The notes below the pieces were generated by a model. That model saw only the letters and a list, made by a program, of their open reading frames with translations. It was not told where the DNA came from and made no database searches. Of a stretch of DNA of 64,000 nucleotides, positions 1 through 7,862 are shown one piece after another. The stretch comes from Saccharomonospora xinjiangensis XJ-54 (GTDB lineage: Bacteria > Actinomycetota > Actinomycetes > Mycobacteriales > Pseudonocardiaceae), in the NCBI RefSeq assembly GCF_000258175.1, contig NZ_JH636049.1:3015482-3079481 (forward strand), given 5' to 3'. How positions within the stretch are numbered: the stretch's first letter is position 1; each line of letters begins with the position of its first letter. Made by a program: the position numbers and the translations under genes.

Positions 1-205
1 GGAACTCCGGCCGATTGTCGAGCATGACGGCGACGCGGTCGCTCCTGCGCACGCCGAGTGCGTGCAACGAACCGGCCAGCGTTTCGACGCGGTCGGCGAC
101 GTCGGCGAACGTGAGCCGCTCACCCGTCGCGTCGAACACCAGGGCGTCCTTGTCGGGCCACGCCGTCGCGGCGTGGCGCAGCAAACCCACCAGGTCGTCG
201 CTCAT
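1..205 (-). CDS. AMP-dependent acyl-CoA synthetase/ligase (N-terminal part, runs off window)
   Basis: The reading frame opens with ATG at 205 and is still open at the window edge, so only about 68 N-terminal residues are visible. They read like the start of an ANL-family ligase (MSDDLVGLLRHAA..., a hydrophobic 'ALVF' strand, 'LTFADVADRV', then 'GVRRSDRVAVMLDNRPEF'), the substrate-binding N-domain of acyl-CoA synthetases. The adenylation motifs lie outside the window. Its ATG overlaps the stop of the upstream enoyl-CoA hydratase gene (ATGA, 202-205), so the two are translationally coupled and probably act on the same acyl-CoA substrate. The substrate cannot be told from this fragment. Confidence 0.8.
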   Translation of the reverse strand, partial: MSDDLVGLLRHAATAWPDKDALVFDATGERLTFADVADRVETLAGSLHALGVRRSDRVAVMLDNRPEF

Positions 206-954
206 CGGTTTTCGAACTCCTTCTTCGACGCGGCCACCTCCGGCGTGTGCTCGGTGATCAGCGCATGGCTGACCTCCAGTTCGAGCGCGGCCTCCACGGT
301 GCCGTCGATGCCGCGATCGATGGCCCGTTTCGCCAGTGCCAGCGCCGACGCAGGCCGTTCGGCGAGCGTGCGCGCGACGCCGTTGACGTGTTCGGCGAGT
401 TCCGCGGCCGGAACGACCCGGTTGACGAGCCCCATGGCGTGCGCGGACGCCGCGTCGATCCGCTCACCGAGCATGATCAGCTCCTTGGCCCTCATCGGCC
501 CCACGAGCAGCGGAAGCAGCCGGGAAGCCGCGCCCGTGACACTCAGCCCCAACCCCACCTCGGGGAAGGCGAACACCGCGTCGTCGGCCGCCACCACGAG
601 ATCGCAGCCGAGCGCGAACTCCGCCCCCGCGCCGATGGCGTACCCGTGCACGGCCCCGACCACGGGCTGCGGCAGTGCCCGCAGCGCCCGTGTGACGTCC
701 TGGAGCTGTTCCAGCCTCGCGCGGGACTCCTGTTCCGGCGGGGGCTGCTTGAGGTCGTGACCCGAGCAGAACGCCCTGCCCCGCCCCGCGAGCACCACCG
801 CGCCGACACCGTCGTCAGCGGAGACGCGACCCAGCACGGTGAGCAGGTCGGCCACCAGTTCCGGAGTCACGGCGTTCAGGCGGTGCGGCCGGTTGAGCCA
901 CACTGTGGCAACGCGGTGGTCGATATCGAGGTCCACGGTCGCAACGTCTCGCAT
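202..954 (-). CDS. enoyl-CoA hydratase/isomerase family protein
   Basis: A 250-residue crotonase-fold protein starting at the ATG at 954; a longer upstream frame exists but the homologous part begins here (MRDVATVDLDI). The oxyanion-hole regions are visible as 'GRAFCSGHDL' and 'GYAIGAGAEFALGCDL', and acidic residues expected at the catalytic positions occur in 'GAEF' and 'FPEVGLGL'. This family hydrates or isomerises enoyl-CoA esters in fatty-acid, amino-acid or aromatic degradation. It is the first gene of a minus-strand pair with the acyl-CoA ligase (4-nt overlap). The precise acyl substrate cannot be assigned. Confidence 0.9.
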   Translation of the reverse strand: MRDVATVDLDIDHRVATVWLNRPHRLNAVTPELVADLLTVLGRVSADDGVGAVVLAGRGRAFCSGHDLKQPPPEQESRARLEQLQDVTRALRALPQPVVGAVHGYAIGAGAEFALGCDLVVAADDAVFAFPEVGLGLSVTGAASRLLPLLVGPMRAKELIMLGERIDAASAHAMGLVNRVVPAAELAEHVNGVARTLAERPASALALAKRAIDRGIDGTVEAALELEVSHALITEHTPEVAASKKEFENR

Positions 955-974
955 GACCCCGCAGCCTAGCCACA

Positions 975-990
975 CGATCGATCGATCGAT
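975..990. repeat. 16-bp CGAT tandem palindrome in a divergent promoter region
   Basis: Four perfect copies of CGAT form a 16-bp self-complementary run in the 48-bp gap between the divergent hydratase (start 954) and GNAT gene (start 1003). It could be a regulator site or a replication-slippage product; nothing in the sequence decides between these. Confidence 0.5.
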
Positions 991-1002
991 AGGGTTTGTG
1001 TC

Positions 1003-1434
1003 ATGCCGATTCGCGACGCCGTGGAGAACGACACCGACGACATCTGTTCGATGATCGAGGAACACGCCCGCTACGAGGGCAAGGACGACCTCGTTCTCGA
1101 CAGGGCCGAGATGGCCCGGCACCTGTTCGGTCCCGAGCCGAAGGCATGGGTGCTGATCGCCGAGGTGGACGGCGCGACGGCGGGCATGGCGTTCTGCTCG
1201 TGGAACTTCTCCACATGGGAGGCGAGGCCCGGCATCTGGCTCGACGACCTCTTCGTGCGGCCCGACTACCGCAGGCTCGGCCTCGGCAGGCAGCTGCTGG
1301 CCGAGTTGAAGGCGCGCACCGAGGGCAGGGTCGAGTGGGACATGCAGGAGGGCAACGAGAAGGCCGCCGCGTTCTACGCCGATCTCGGCGCCGAACCCGT
1401 GCCGGGCTGGGTGCGCTATCGCTGGCGCGGCTGA
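1003..1434 (+). CDS. GNAT family N-acetyltransferase (diamine acetyltransferase-like)
   Basis: A 143-residue protein with a complete GNAT fold. The acetyl-CoA pyrophosphate-binding motif A appears as 'VRPDYRRLGLGRQLL' (about residues 87-101), followed by 'NEKAAAFYADLGAEPV' (motif B, with the conserved Asn and Tyr). The N-terminal 'IRDAVENDTDDICSMIEEHARYE' and the 'WNFSTWEARPGIWLDDLFV' stretch resemble spermidine/diamine N-acetyltransferases, but the real substrate is unknown. Start is the ATG at 1003. It reads away from the hydratase gene and is followed after 21 bp by the DtxR-family gene. Confidence 0.85.
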   Translation: MPIRDAVENDTDDICSMIEEHARYEGKDDLVLDRAEMARHLFGPEPKAWVLIAEVDGATAGMAFCSWNFSTWEARPGIWLDDLFVRPDYRRLGLGRQLLAELKARTEGRVEWDMQEGNEKAAAFYADLGAEPVPGWVRYRWRG

Positions 1435-1455
1435 ACAGTACGTATCGTAGAGGGC

Positions 1456-2139
1456 ATGGTTGGTGGCTCGGACCGTCGCTCGGCCTCGATCGAGGACTAC
1501 CTGCGGGCGATCTACGGCCTTGAGGAGCGCGGTGAAGCCGTCACGAACACGGCGCTGGCCTCACGGCTCGAGGTGAGCCCTTCGTCGGCGTCGGGCATGG
1601 TCACCAAGCTCGCGCAGCAGGGGCTCGTGGAGCACGTACCGTACCGGGGCTTCGAGCTGACCGGTGAGGGCAGGCAGCTCGCGAGGTCGGTGCTGCGAAG
1701 GCACCGCCTCATCGAGTCGTACCTCGTGTCCGAACTCGGCTACACCTGGGACGAGGTGCACGCGGAGGCGGACCAGCTCGAACACGTCGTGTCCGACCTT
1801 CTCGTCGAGCGCATCGCGGTGAAGCTGGGCAATCCCGTGCGCGACCCGCACGGCGACCCGATCCCCGCCGTGGACGGCTCCGTCGAGGAGGTGTCCACGA
1901 AGCTGCTGGAGGAACTGCCGATCGGCGCGGTGGGGGAGATCGTCCGGGTGTGGGACACCGACCCCGAGCTGTTGCGGTACCTGACTGAGCGGGCCATCGG
2001 GCTCGGCGAACGGATCGAGGTCGTCGAACGCCAGCCCTTCGGCGGTTCGATCGTGGTGAAGGTGGGGCAGCCGCCCGACGCCGCCACACACGCCCTCGGC
2101 AGGGAGATCGCACAAGCCCTTTCGGTGGCGCTCCGCTGA
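1456..2139 (+). CDS. DtxR/MntR-family metal-dependent transcriptional regulator
   Basis: A 227-residue repressor with the order N-terminal winged helix ('SIEDYLRAIYGLEERGEAV', 'LASRLEVSPSSASGMVTKLAQQGLVEH', about residues 8-65), metal-binding/dimerisation domain ('RHRLIESYLVSELGYTWDEVHAEADQLEH', about 78-150) and a C-terminal FeoA/SH3-like domain (about 155-227). The length and three-domain layout match the IdeR/DtxR type, which senses Fe(II) or Mn(II) and represses uptake genes. Whether this one senses iron or manganese cannot be decided here. Its start is an ATG at 1456. No metal transporter is adjacent. Confidence 0.9.
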   Translation: MVGGSDRRSASIEDYLRAIYGLEERGEAVTNTALASRLEVSPSSASGMVTKLAQQGLVEHVPYRGFELTGEGRQLARSVLRRHRLIESYLVSELGYTWDEVHAEADQLEHVVSDLLVERIAVKLGNPVRDPHGDPIPAVDGSVEEVSTKLLEELPIGAVGEIVRVWDTDPELLRYLTERAIGLGERIEVVERQPFGGSIVVKVGQPPDAATHALGREIAQALSVALR

Positions 2140-2208
2140 GAGAGCCGACCGCCTGCGGTCGTGACAATTGGCTTTCCGGCGGGCACGACGGGCCACTAGG
2201 GTGGCCCG

Positions 2209-2643
2209 ATGTCCTCGGTGAAAGAGTTCCAGATCACCTTCGACTGCGCTGATCCTGAACGTGTCGCTCGCTTCTGGTGCGAGGTGCTGGGATACGTCGT
2301 CCCGCCGCCGCCGGAGGGGTTCGACTCGTGGGCCGATTACGACCGCTCGTTGCCACCCGAACAGTGGGGGGCGTCCTTCGCGTGCCAGGACCCATCGGGA
2401 GTCCGACCTCGGCTGTACTTCCAGCGCGTCCCAGAAGGCAAGGTCGCCAAGAACCGGCTGCATCTCGACGTGCGCGTCGGCACGGGGCTCGTGGGTGAGG
2501 AGCGTGTCGCCGCGCTCGAGGCGGAGTGCGAACGACTGGTCGCGCTCGGCGCGGTGCGTGTGCGGCTTCTGCGCGCCGACGGCGTCAACGAGTCGTGCCT
2601 TGTGATGCAGGACGTCGAGGGCAACGAGTTCTGCCTCGACTGA
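2209..2643 (+). CDS. VOC (glyoxalase/bleomycin-resistance-like) family protein
   Basis: A 144-residue protein of the vicinal-oxygen-chelate superfamily. It shows the paired beta-alpha-beta signature: 'FQITFDCADPERVARFWCEVLGY' at the N-terminus, 'RLYFQRVPEGKVAKNRLHLDV' in the middle and 'VMQDVEGNEFCLD' at the end. The closing 'D.EGNEFCL' is typical of the glyoxalase-like subgroup common in actinomycetes, whose members are mostly uncharacterised. Stand-alone gene with its own 70-bp upstream region. No substrate can be assigned. Confidence 0.85.
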   Translation: MSSVKEFQITFDCADPERVARFWCEVLGYVVPPPPEGFDSWADYDRSLPPEQWGASFACQDPSGVRPRLYFQRVPEGKVAKNRLHLDVRVGTGLVGEERVAALEAECERLVALGAVRVRLLRADGVNESCLVMQDVEGNEFCLD

Positions 2644-2827
2644 AGGCGCAGGCGGCCGGTGCTCGCTCCCGAACCCGTTCGACGCAGTGCGGTTCTAGCC
2701 GGGCAGCAGGCTCTCCACTGAGGCGATGCGGAGGTCCAGCCGGGCGGAGTTGACGCCGCGGCGAGCGGGTCGCCCGATTCGATCAGGCAGCGTCCTGCCA
2801 TCACATTAGCTGGACTCGGCCGGCAGG

Positions 2828-3301
2828 TTGCCTGCCGAGTTCCGCCCGGCCTTCCTCGCCGCCGCGTTGGAATGGTTCATCCCGGAACGGTTCTGGTGCC
2901 AGTCCGGCGAAGGCGACGAGGGCGTGGTGGTGAACCGGGCCTGTGACCCGGACCGCTGGCTGTCGGTGGTGTCCGCGGACAGGCCGCTGGTGACCCAGTT
3001 CGATGACGTGGCGACCGCGTGGCCGGAGATCGGAAGCGCCCGACCAGTTCGCGACGTCCATATTGGACAACTGCCGTACTCGTGGGTCGAGCGGACCGTC
3101 CCTGGCGGGGTGATCGTCGCTCCGATGCGTGCGGACGTGCCGACCGGGCCGCTGGTTCGGTCCGTCGTCGGCGAGGACGGCACCGCGACCGGGCGCGCGG
3201 TTGACTGGCTGAAGGTGTCGTTCATGGACATGCGGGGCGAACGTCGTGATGGCCGCGACGAGTGCTGCGATGGAAGGAGCGATGGTGATCAAAGCGGCTG
3301 A
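2828..3301 (+). pseudogene. remnant of an FxLD-system/PCMT-like methyltransferase with its SAM-binding core deleted
   Basis: The frame (TTG at 2828, 157 codons) joins two pieces of one protein family. Residues 1-70 ('FLAAALEWFIPERFW', 'DPDRWLSVVSADRPLVTQ') match the N-terminal region of the protein-L-isoaspartate-like methyltransferases found beside FxLD lanthipeptides. Residues about 75-130 ('LPYSWVERTVPGGVIVAP', 'GPLVRSVVGEDGTATGRAV', 'VSFMDMR') match the C-terminal end. The whole Rossmann segment with the GxGxG SAM loop, normally 100 or more residues between them, is absent, so the product could not bind SAM. No RBS or convincing start is seen. I read it as an in-frame internal deletion, now a pseudogene. 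The family match is from memory of conserved motifs, not an alignment. Confidence 0.6.
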
Positions 3302-3579
3302 CGCGATGGTGGGTTGGAAGCTGGTCGTGTGGAGGACGGGTCAAGTGCAGGCACATACCAACGACCCCGAAGCCGAATCCTGCCGCTCCGAGGTTGCTGA
3401 CCCAAGAGACCAACAGAGATGAACCCCAGAAGGTCAACGTGACGTAATGGTTCCGCGTCCATCCTCCACCGATTCAATGCTCCGCTCGAGTGAATCCATG
3501 GTGTTTGTTGTGGTATTCGATCGCGCTTGGTCGCGGATGTCCTAGCTTGAAGGCGCACTAAGTCGCAAGGGGGATTGAA

Positions 3580-3984
3580 GTGCGGGTGAAGAAACTGATG
3601 GCCAGCGCTGTGGTCGCCGGAGCGTTGACCACTGGCGTGGGGGCTCTGTCGGTTCCAGCGTTCGCGGAGAGTGCTCAGGCTCAGGGCGATGTGTCCACGA
3701 TGGCCTGTGGGGTTCGAGCCTGGGAGCCGACGGTGTCCGGTGGCACACTGACCGGCCGCACGGGTCGCGGAGGGTGTACGACCAGGACCACCTACCTGTG
3801 GTCTCAGGTCAAACGGGACATCAACAACTGGCCGGACCGGGTTCACGGCGAGAACTACCGCACCTACGTCGTCAACGCCTACGTCGATGCCCGAGGCGGG
3901 TGCGGGCCCGCCGCCCGTCACTACACCGAAGGCTGGGCGACCAGCGGCGGGGCGGACGAGTCGGGGCACCCTTGGCGTTGCTGA
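3580..3984 (+). CDS. small secreted four-cysteine protein of unknown function
   Basis: A 134-residue protein starting at GTG 3580, preceded by an AAGGGGG Shine-Dalgarno at 3567-3573. Residues 1-30 are a textbook Sec signal peptide (basic VRVKK, hydrophobic core, SVPAFAE cleavage site). The mature part (about 104 residues) has four cysteines, in 'MACGV', 'GGCTT', 'GGCGP' and the terminal 'WRC', enough for two disulfides, and is rich in W, Y, T and R. I recognise no domain; it only loosely resembles lactococcin-972-type precursors in signal peptide and size. It is followed by a strong terminator and then an ABC exporter operon, and preceded by the broken methyltransferase. A peptide effector is a guess. 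Confidence 0.7.
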   Translation: MRVKKLMASAVVAGALTTGVGALSVPAFAESAQAQGDVSTMACGVRAWEPTVSGGTLTGRTGRGGCTTRTTYLWSQVKRDINNWPDRVHGENYRTYVVNAYVDARGGCGPAARHYTEGWATSGGADESGHPWRC

Positions 3985-4000
3985 AACGCGGGTGAGCAAG

Positions 4001-4036
4001 GCGTGGGGGCGGACGCGACCGTGTCCGTCCCCACGC
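4001..4036 (+). terminator. intrinsic-type terminator after the secreted protein gene
   Basis: A 14-bp stem (4001-4014 with 4023-4036, one mismatch) with an 8-nt loop, followed by CATTT. It sits 16 bp after the secreted-protein stop and 23 bp before the ABC ATPase start, so that gene probably has its own transcript. Confidence 0.75.
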
Positions 4037-4059
4037 ATTTCCAGTTCTGGGGTATGTGA

Positions 4060-4794
4060 ATGATCAAGCTTGAGGGAATTGGTGTGCGTTTCGGCCACCA
4101 CCAGGTGTTGAGGGAGCTGTCCTGGACGATCCGGCCCGGGATCACCGGTCTGCTCGGTGAGAACGGTGCGGGAAAAACCACGCTGCTGTCCGTGCTGGTG
4201 GGCCTGCGCAAGCCGCAGGCTGGATCGGTGACGTTCAACAGGCGTGAAGGCGCGGCCGCGCCGCGGTTCGGGTTCGTCCCGCAGCGATTCTCCCTGCCGC
4301 CGGAGGTTCGGGTCATCGACGCGGTGAGCTACGCGGCCTGGGTCAACGGTGTGCACCGGCGGGACAGCCATGACGCGGCGCTGCGCGCGCTCGCCGCCGT
4401 CGATCTCGCGGACCGGGCGCGGGATCGGGTGCGGTCGTTGTCGGGTGGTCAGCGGCAGCGGCTTGGGATCGCGGCGGGCCTGGCCCACACACCTGACGTG
4501 CTCGTGCTCGACGAGCCCACAGTGGGACTCGATCCTACTCAGCGGGTGCGGGTGCGGCATGTGATCGCGGCGTTGGGTCGCGAGTACACCGTGTTGCTCT
4601 CCACGCACGTACTCGAAGATGTGCACCATCTGTGCCACCGAGTCGGGTTGCTCACCGGCGGACGGATCGCCTTCGACGGCACGGTCGAGGACGTCAAAGC
4701 AGCCATGACGACCACGTCGGAGGCCGGTGGGCTGGAATCGGCCCTGGAGCGGGGCTACCGCACGCTGCTCGACGAGTTCGGTGGTGGCCGGTGA
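4060..4794 (+). CDS. ABC transporter ATP-binding protein
   Basis: A 244-residue nucleotide-binding subunit with Walker A 'GENGAGKTT' (about residue 36), signature 'LSGGQRQRLGIAAG' (about 127), Walker B 'DVLVLDEPTVGLD' and switch histidine in 'LLSTHVLEDVHHL'. It belongs to the CcmA/multidrug-export type of ATPases that pair with ABC-2 permeases. The start ATG at 4060 follows GGTATGTG. Its TGA overlaps the GTG of the permease gene (GTGA, 4791-4794). With the two following membrane genes it forms a three-gene export operon directly downstream of the small secreted protein gene. Confidence 0.9.
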   Translation: MIKLEGIGVRFGHHQVLRELSWTIRPGITGLLGENGAGKTTLLSVLVGLRKPQAGSVTFNRREGAAAPRFGFVPQRFSLPPEVRVIDAVSYAAWVNGVHRRDSHDAALRALAAVDLADRARDRVRSLSGGQRQRLGIAAGLAHTPDVLVLDEPTVGLDPTQRVRVRHVIAALGREYTVLLSTHVLEDVHHLCHRVGLLTGGRIAFDGTVEDVKAAMTTTSEAGGLESALERGYRTLLDEFGGGR

Positions 4795-6062
4795 GCACTC
4801 GACGGTCGTGGTTCTGGCCGCTGAACAGCCTGTTCGTGGTCCTGCCTTCGGCGGCCATCTTCGCAGTGGTGCTCGCCCGGACCTGGGAGATGCTGTCCTG
4901 GCCGTATCCGGTGTGGGTACAGGCCTCGGCGCACTGGCACCAGCAGTTCGTCTTCGCCGGGCCGATCGCGGCGGCGATGGCCTGCCTGTGGGCGGTGCGG
5001 CTGGGCGGCGCCGACCGGATCTGGGCCCAACCGCAGGCCCCGCGGATGGGCAGTGGCGTGGTCGCGCGGCATCTGCGCCTGCTCCTCGGCTGGTTCGTCG
5101 GCTCCTATGTCGCTGCCCTGTTGCCGTTGACCATCACAACCGCAGTCAACGGGGCGATCGGCGCTCCACAGCCGGGGGTGATGGCCAGCGGTGTACTGGC
5201 GATGAGCGCTGCCACAGCGGTGGGTTACGTGGTCGGCACGCTGGTGCGGTCGTTGGCGGTGGTGCCACTGGTCGCGGTGATCTTCTACGGCCTCGACGCG
5301 TTCGCCGCCTACGGCACGGACACCTTCGGCGCGGTCATCCCCCAGCTGTACACCGACCCTGTGGTGGGGCTGGCCGAATCCACGGAGCTGGTCGTGTTCC
5401 GGCTGGCCTTCTTCTTCGTCGTGACGGCGGCCTCGGTTGCGCTGGCGGCAACGGTGTTGCGCAGCCACAGCACCGGACGTCACCAGTCGAGACTCGTTCG
5501 GGTAGGCGACGTGGCCCTGTATGCCACGGCGCCGGTAGCGCTGATCGTCACCGCGCTGATCACCACTCCACACCTGTTCCAGATCGAGGCATCGGCGGAC
5601 GAGCGGATCTGCCGCACCGTGGACGGCATCGAGTACTGCGTCCACGAGGACAACACGCCACGCCTGGACCAGATGATCACGGAGTTCGGTCATGTCCTCC
5701 ATCGCTACGGCACCACGCCGATCCAGTTCGACGGGGTGTGGGACCACACGCTGCTGCTGCACACGCCCATGAACGGTCAACCCATCGACGGTGCGCTCGT
5801 GGCGCGACTGGAACCGGACGGCTCGGTGGACACGCTGTCCTCCGGGCTCATCCCGTCGCTGATCGGCATCACCCGGTGCGCGGGTTCGCTGCCCGGCGAG
5901 GTCGAGACCCTGTACGGGAACCTGGCCGACTACCTGTCCACCGGCCGCCCCATCGGCGTTTTCAACGGGATGCGGCCTGACGAGATTCGCGCCTGGATCC
6001 ATCAGCACCGTGACCAGCTCGACGACTGCACACTCCAACCCCAGGACCTGCCACGCCGATGA
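4791..6062 (+). CDS. ABC-2-like permease with a C-terminal extracytoplasmic domain
   Basis: A 423-residue membrane protein starting at the GTG (4791) that overlaps the ATPase stop. About six hydrophobic segments fill residues 10-270 ('FVVLPSAAIFAVVLA', 'LLPLTITTAVNGAIGA', 'VVPLVAVIFYGLDAFAAY', 'FRLAFFFVVTAASVALAA', 'ALIVTALITTPHLF'). The last 150 residues are soluble and begin with a two-cysteine motif 'RICRTVDGIEYCVHED', a pattern I associate with actinobacterial ABC permeases carrying an external domain. Transport substrate unknown; the operon position makes the upstream secreted protein, or a product linked to the dead methyltransferase, a candidate. The ATGA at 6059 couples the next gene. 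Confidence 0.75.
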   Translation: MSTRRSWFWPLNSLFVVLPSAAIFAVVLARTWEMLSWPYPVWVQASAHWHQQFVFAGPIAAAMACLWAVRLGGADRIWAQPQAPRMGSGVVARHLRLLLGWFVGSYVAALLPLTITTAVNGAIGAPQPGVMASGVLAMSAATAVGYVVGTLVRSLAVVPLVAVIFYGLDAFAAYGTDTFGAVIPQLYTDPVVGLAESTELVVFRLAFFFVVTAASVALAATVLRSHSTGRHQSRLVRVGDVALYATAPVALIVTALITTPHLFQIEASADERICRTVDGIEYCVHEDNTPRLDQMITEFGHVLHRYGTTPIQFDGVWDHTLLLHTPMNGQPIDGALVARLEPDGSVDTLSSGLIPSLIGITRCAGSLPGEVETLYGNLADYLSTGRPIGVFNGMRPDEIRAWIHQHRDQLDDCTLQPQDLPRR

Positions 6063-6676
6063 TCCGCATCATCCTCCACACCCGAGCAGCCTCCTGGGGA
6101 CTCGCTGCTGCGCTGGCCTCAGCCGGACTCAGCGCCCTCATCGGCACCGCCATGCTGCGCATCGACATCGCCGGCACCCGCCCGGAACGCCTTCCCCTGG
6201 TGGAGCTGTGTGCTCTGCTGTCGGCCACCATGCTGGCGACCATCACCCGGCCGCGACTGTGGAAGTGGGACCGCGTCGCCGCCGGGTGGCGCGGGAGAGG
6301 AGTGGCCGGGGCGGTCGCGGCGGCCGGGATCACGCTCCCCACCGCCTGCCTGTTCGCCGTGCTCCCCCGGCTTCCCGACGGCACACCGTGGACGTGGGTG
6401 TGGGCGAACACCGTGACACTCGCCGCTGTGGTGTATCTGGCGGTGCCGTTCACCGGGGCGCTGTGGGCGGGCGTGGTCGCGCTTGCGACGTGGGTGGGGT
6501 GCGGCGTGGTTCACCACCTCTACCCTGCCGCCACCCCATACCTGCCGACCTCAGGCTACCTCGAAGCCCGGCCCCACTGGGGCCACGCCGCCGTCCTCGC
6601 GCTCGCCGCTGTCGCCGCTCACCTCGCCACCGTGGGAGCCACGGCTTATCGGCGGGCTCGCGACGACAGTTCCTGA
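6059..6676 (+). CDS. integral membrane protein, second membrane subunit of the ABC operon
   Basis: A 205-residue protein with about six hydrophobic helices ('WGLAAALASAGLSALIGTAM', 'LPLVELCALLSATMLAT', 'GVAGAVAAAGITLPTACLFAV', 'TVTLAAVVYLAVPFTGALWAG', 'HAAVLALAAVAAHLATVGAT'). No known domain is recognised. Its ATG overlaps the permease stop by 4 nt, so it is probably a component or accessory of the same exporter. It ends with a short polar tail (RRARDDSS). Immunity or a second permease half are both possible roles. Confidence 0.7.
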   Translation: MIRIILHTRAASWGLAAALASAGLSALIGTAMLRIDIAGTRPERLPLVELCALLSATMLATITRPRLWKWDRVAAGWRGRGVAGAVAAAGITLPTACLFAVLPRLPDGTPWTWVWANTVTLAAVVYLAVPFTGALWAGVVALATWVGCGVVHHLYPAATPYLPTSGYLEARPHWGHAAVLALAAVAAHLATVGATAYRRARDDSS

Positions 6677-6944
6677 GGTCGTGCGACCGAACGTGCTCCC
6701 CTGTTAAGGGTGGTGGGCCTCCACATAGCGCTGCGGCCACAGCGCCTCTTGCTGTAGCGGGAGAATCTAGAGCCGCATCGCGTGCCGTCGGCCGATTTCG
6801 GGGCTCTGCGGTGGGATGCCGCCGAGGCGGCCTACCGATGGTGGTTGGAGCGCGGCGCACCACCGTTGTCAGCATGGGAGTGGACCGTCAAATCGCCGTC
6901 CGGTCCGATGCTTCGGCCGCCTCCTGCACGGGAGTGTCGGCGGC
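6677..6944 (+). other. intergenic region with a gene-fragment-like frame
   Basis: This 268-bp gap separates the two ABC operons. A 59-codon frame (GTG 6782 to stop 6959-6961, overlapping the next gene by 17 nt) reads 'WDAAEAAYRWWLERGAPP', which looks like real amphipathic protein rather than random sequence, but it has no recognisable RBS or family. It may be the tail of a lost gene. Otherwise the gap must hold the promoter of the 6945 gene. Confidence 0.3.
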
Positions 6945-7862
6945 ATGATCGAAGTGCGTGAACTGACCAAGCGTTACGGCGACGTCGTCGCTGTGGACGG
7001 GTTGACCTTCACGGTCCGGCCCGGGCACGTCACCGGGTTCTGCGGGCCGAACGGTGCGGGCAAATCGACGACGATGCGCGCCATCCTCGGGCTCGACCTT
7101 CCCACCTCAGGGCAGGCCCTCGTCAACGGAAAGCCTTTCCGGGCCTCCACCGCACCTCTGCGAGAGGTGGGTGCGCTGCTCGACGCGGGCGCTGTCCACG
7201 GAGGTCGCACCGCGTTCGCTCACCTGCACTGTCTCGCCCGCAGCAACGGCATCGGCAGGGAGCGGGTCGCCGAGGTGCTCGACCTCGTCGGCCTCGGGCA
7301 GGTGGCCCGCAAGCGGGTCGGTGGCTTCTCCCTCGGGATGAAACAGCGCCTCGGTGTCGCGGCGGCACTGCTCGGTGACCCCGCTGTGCTGTTGTTCGAC
7401 GAACCCGTCAACGGTCTCGACCCCGAGGGAATCCAGTGGATCCGGGGTTTTCTTCGCGGACTCGCCCGCGAGGGAAGGACCGTGCTCGTGTCCAGCCACC
7501 TGATGAGCGAGATGGCGTTGACGGCCGACAGGGTGCTCGTCGTCGGCAGGGGCCGATTGCTGGCCGATGCGTCGATGTCCGAACTCGCCGAACGGTACCG
7601 CCGTGATGTGTTCGTCCACTCCGACGACGACGTCACGCTGGCCGAGGTGCTCACCAGGCAGGGCGCCTCCGTGGTGGCCGAGGCCGAAGGCGGGCTCGCG
7701 GTGTCCGACCTCGACGAACGGCGGATCGCGAAGGTCGCCGCGAGCGAAGGCGTCGCCGTGTTCGAGTTGACGCCGCGAAGCGCGTCGTTCGAGGACGCCT
7801 ACTTCGACCTCACGCGGGACAGCGTGCAGTACAGGGGCGTTGCCGAGGGGAGTGCCCGGTGA
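6945..7862 (+). CDS. ABC transporter ATP-binding protein (ABC-2 export type)
   Basis: A 305-residue ATPase. Start ATG 6945 is where homology begins (MIEVRELTKRYGDVVAVDGL). Walker A 'CGPNGAGKSTTMRAILGLD', signature 'FSLGMKQRLGVAAALL', Walker B 'AVLLFDEPVNGLD' and H-loop 'VLVSSHLMSEM' are present. A C-terminal extension of about 80 residues follows, as in drug/lantibiotic-export ATPases. The TGA overlaps the GTG of the permease gene at 7859. The pair is a typical two-gene ABC-2 exporter. The substrate is unknown. Confidence 0.9.
   Translation: MIEVRELTKRYGDVVAVDGLTFTVRPGHVTGFCGPNGAGKSTTMRAILGLDLPTSGQALVNGKPFRASTAPLREVGALLDAGAVHGGRTAFAHLHCLARSNGIGRERVAEVLDLVGLGQVARKRVGGFSLGMKQRLGVAAALLGDPAVLLFDEPVNGLDPEGIQWIRGFLRGLAREGRTVLVSSHLMSEMALTADRVLVVGRGRLLADASMSELAERYRRDVFVHSDDDVTLAEVLTRQGASVVAEAEGGLAVSDLDERRIAKVAASEGVAVFELTPRSASFEDAYFDLTRDSVQYRGVAEGSAR

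Noticed and set aside
6782..6961. A 59-codon gene ahead of the second ABC operon
   Set aside because: Its translation looks protein-like, but it lacks an RBS, overlaps the next start by 17 nt and has no family; treated as a possible fragment only.
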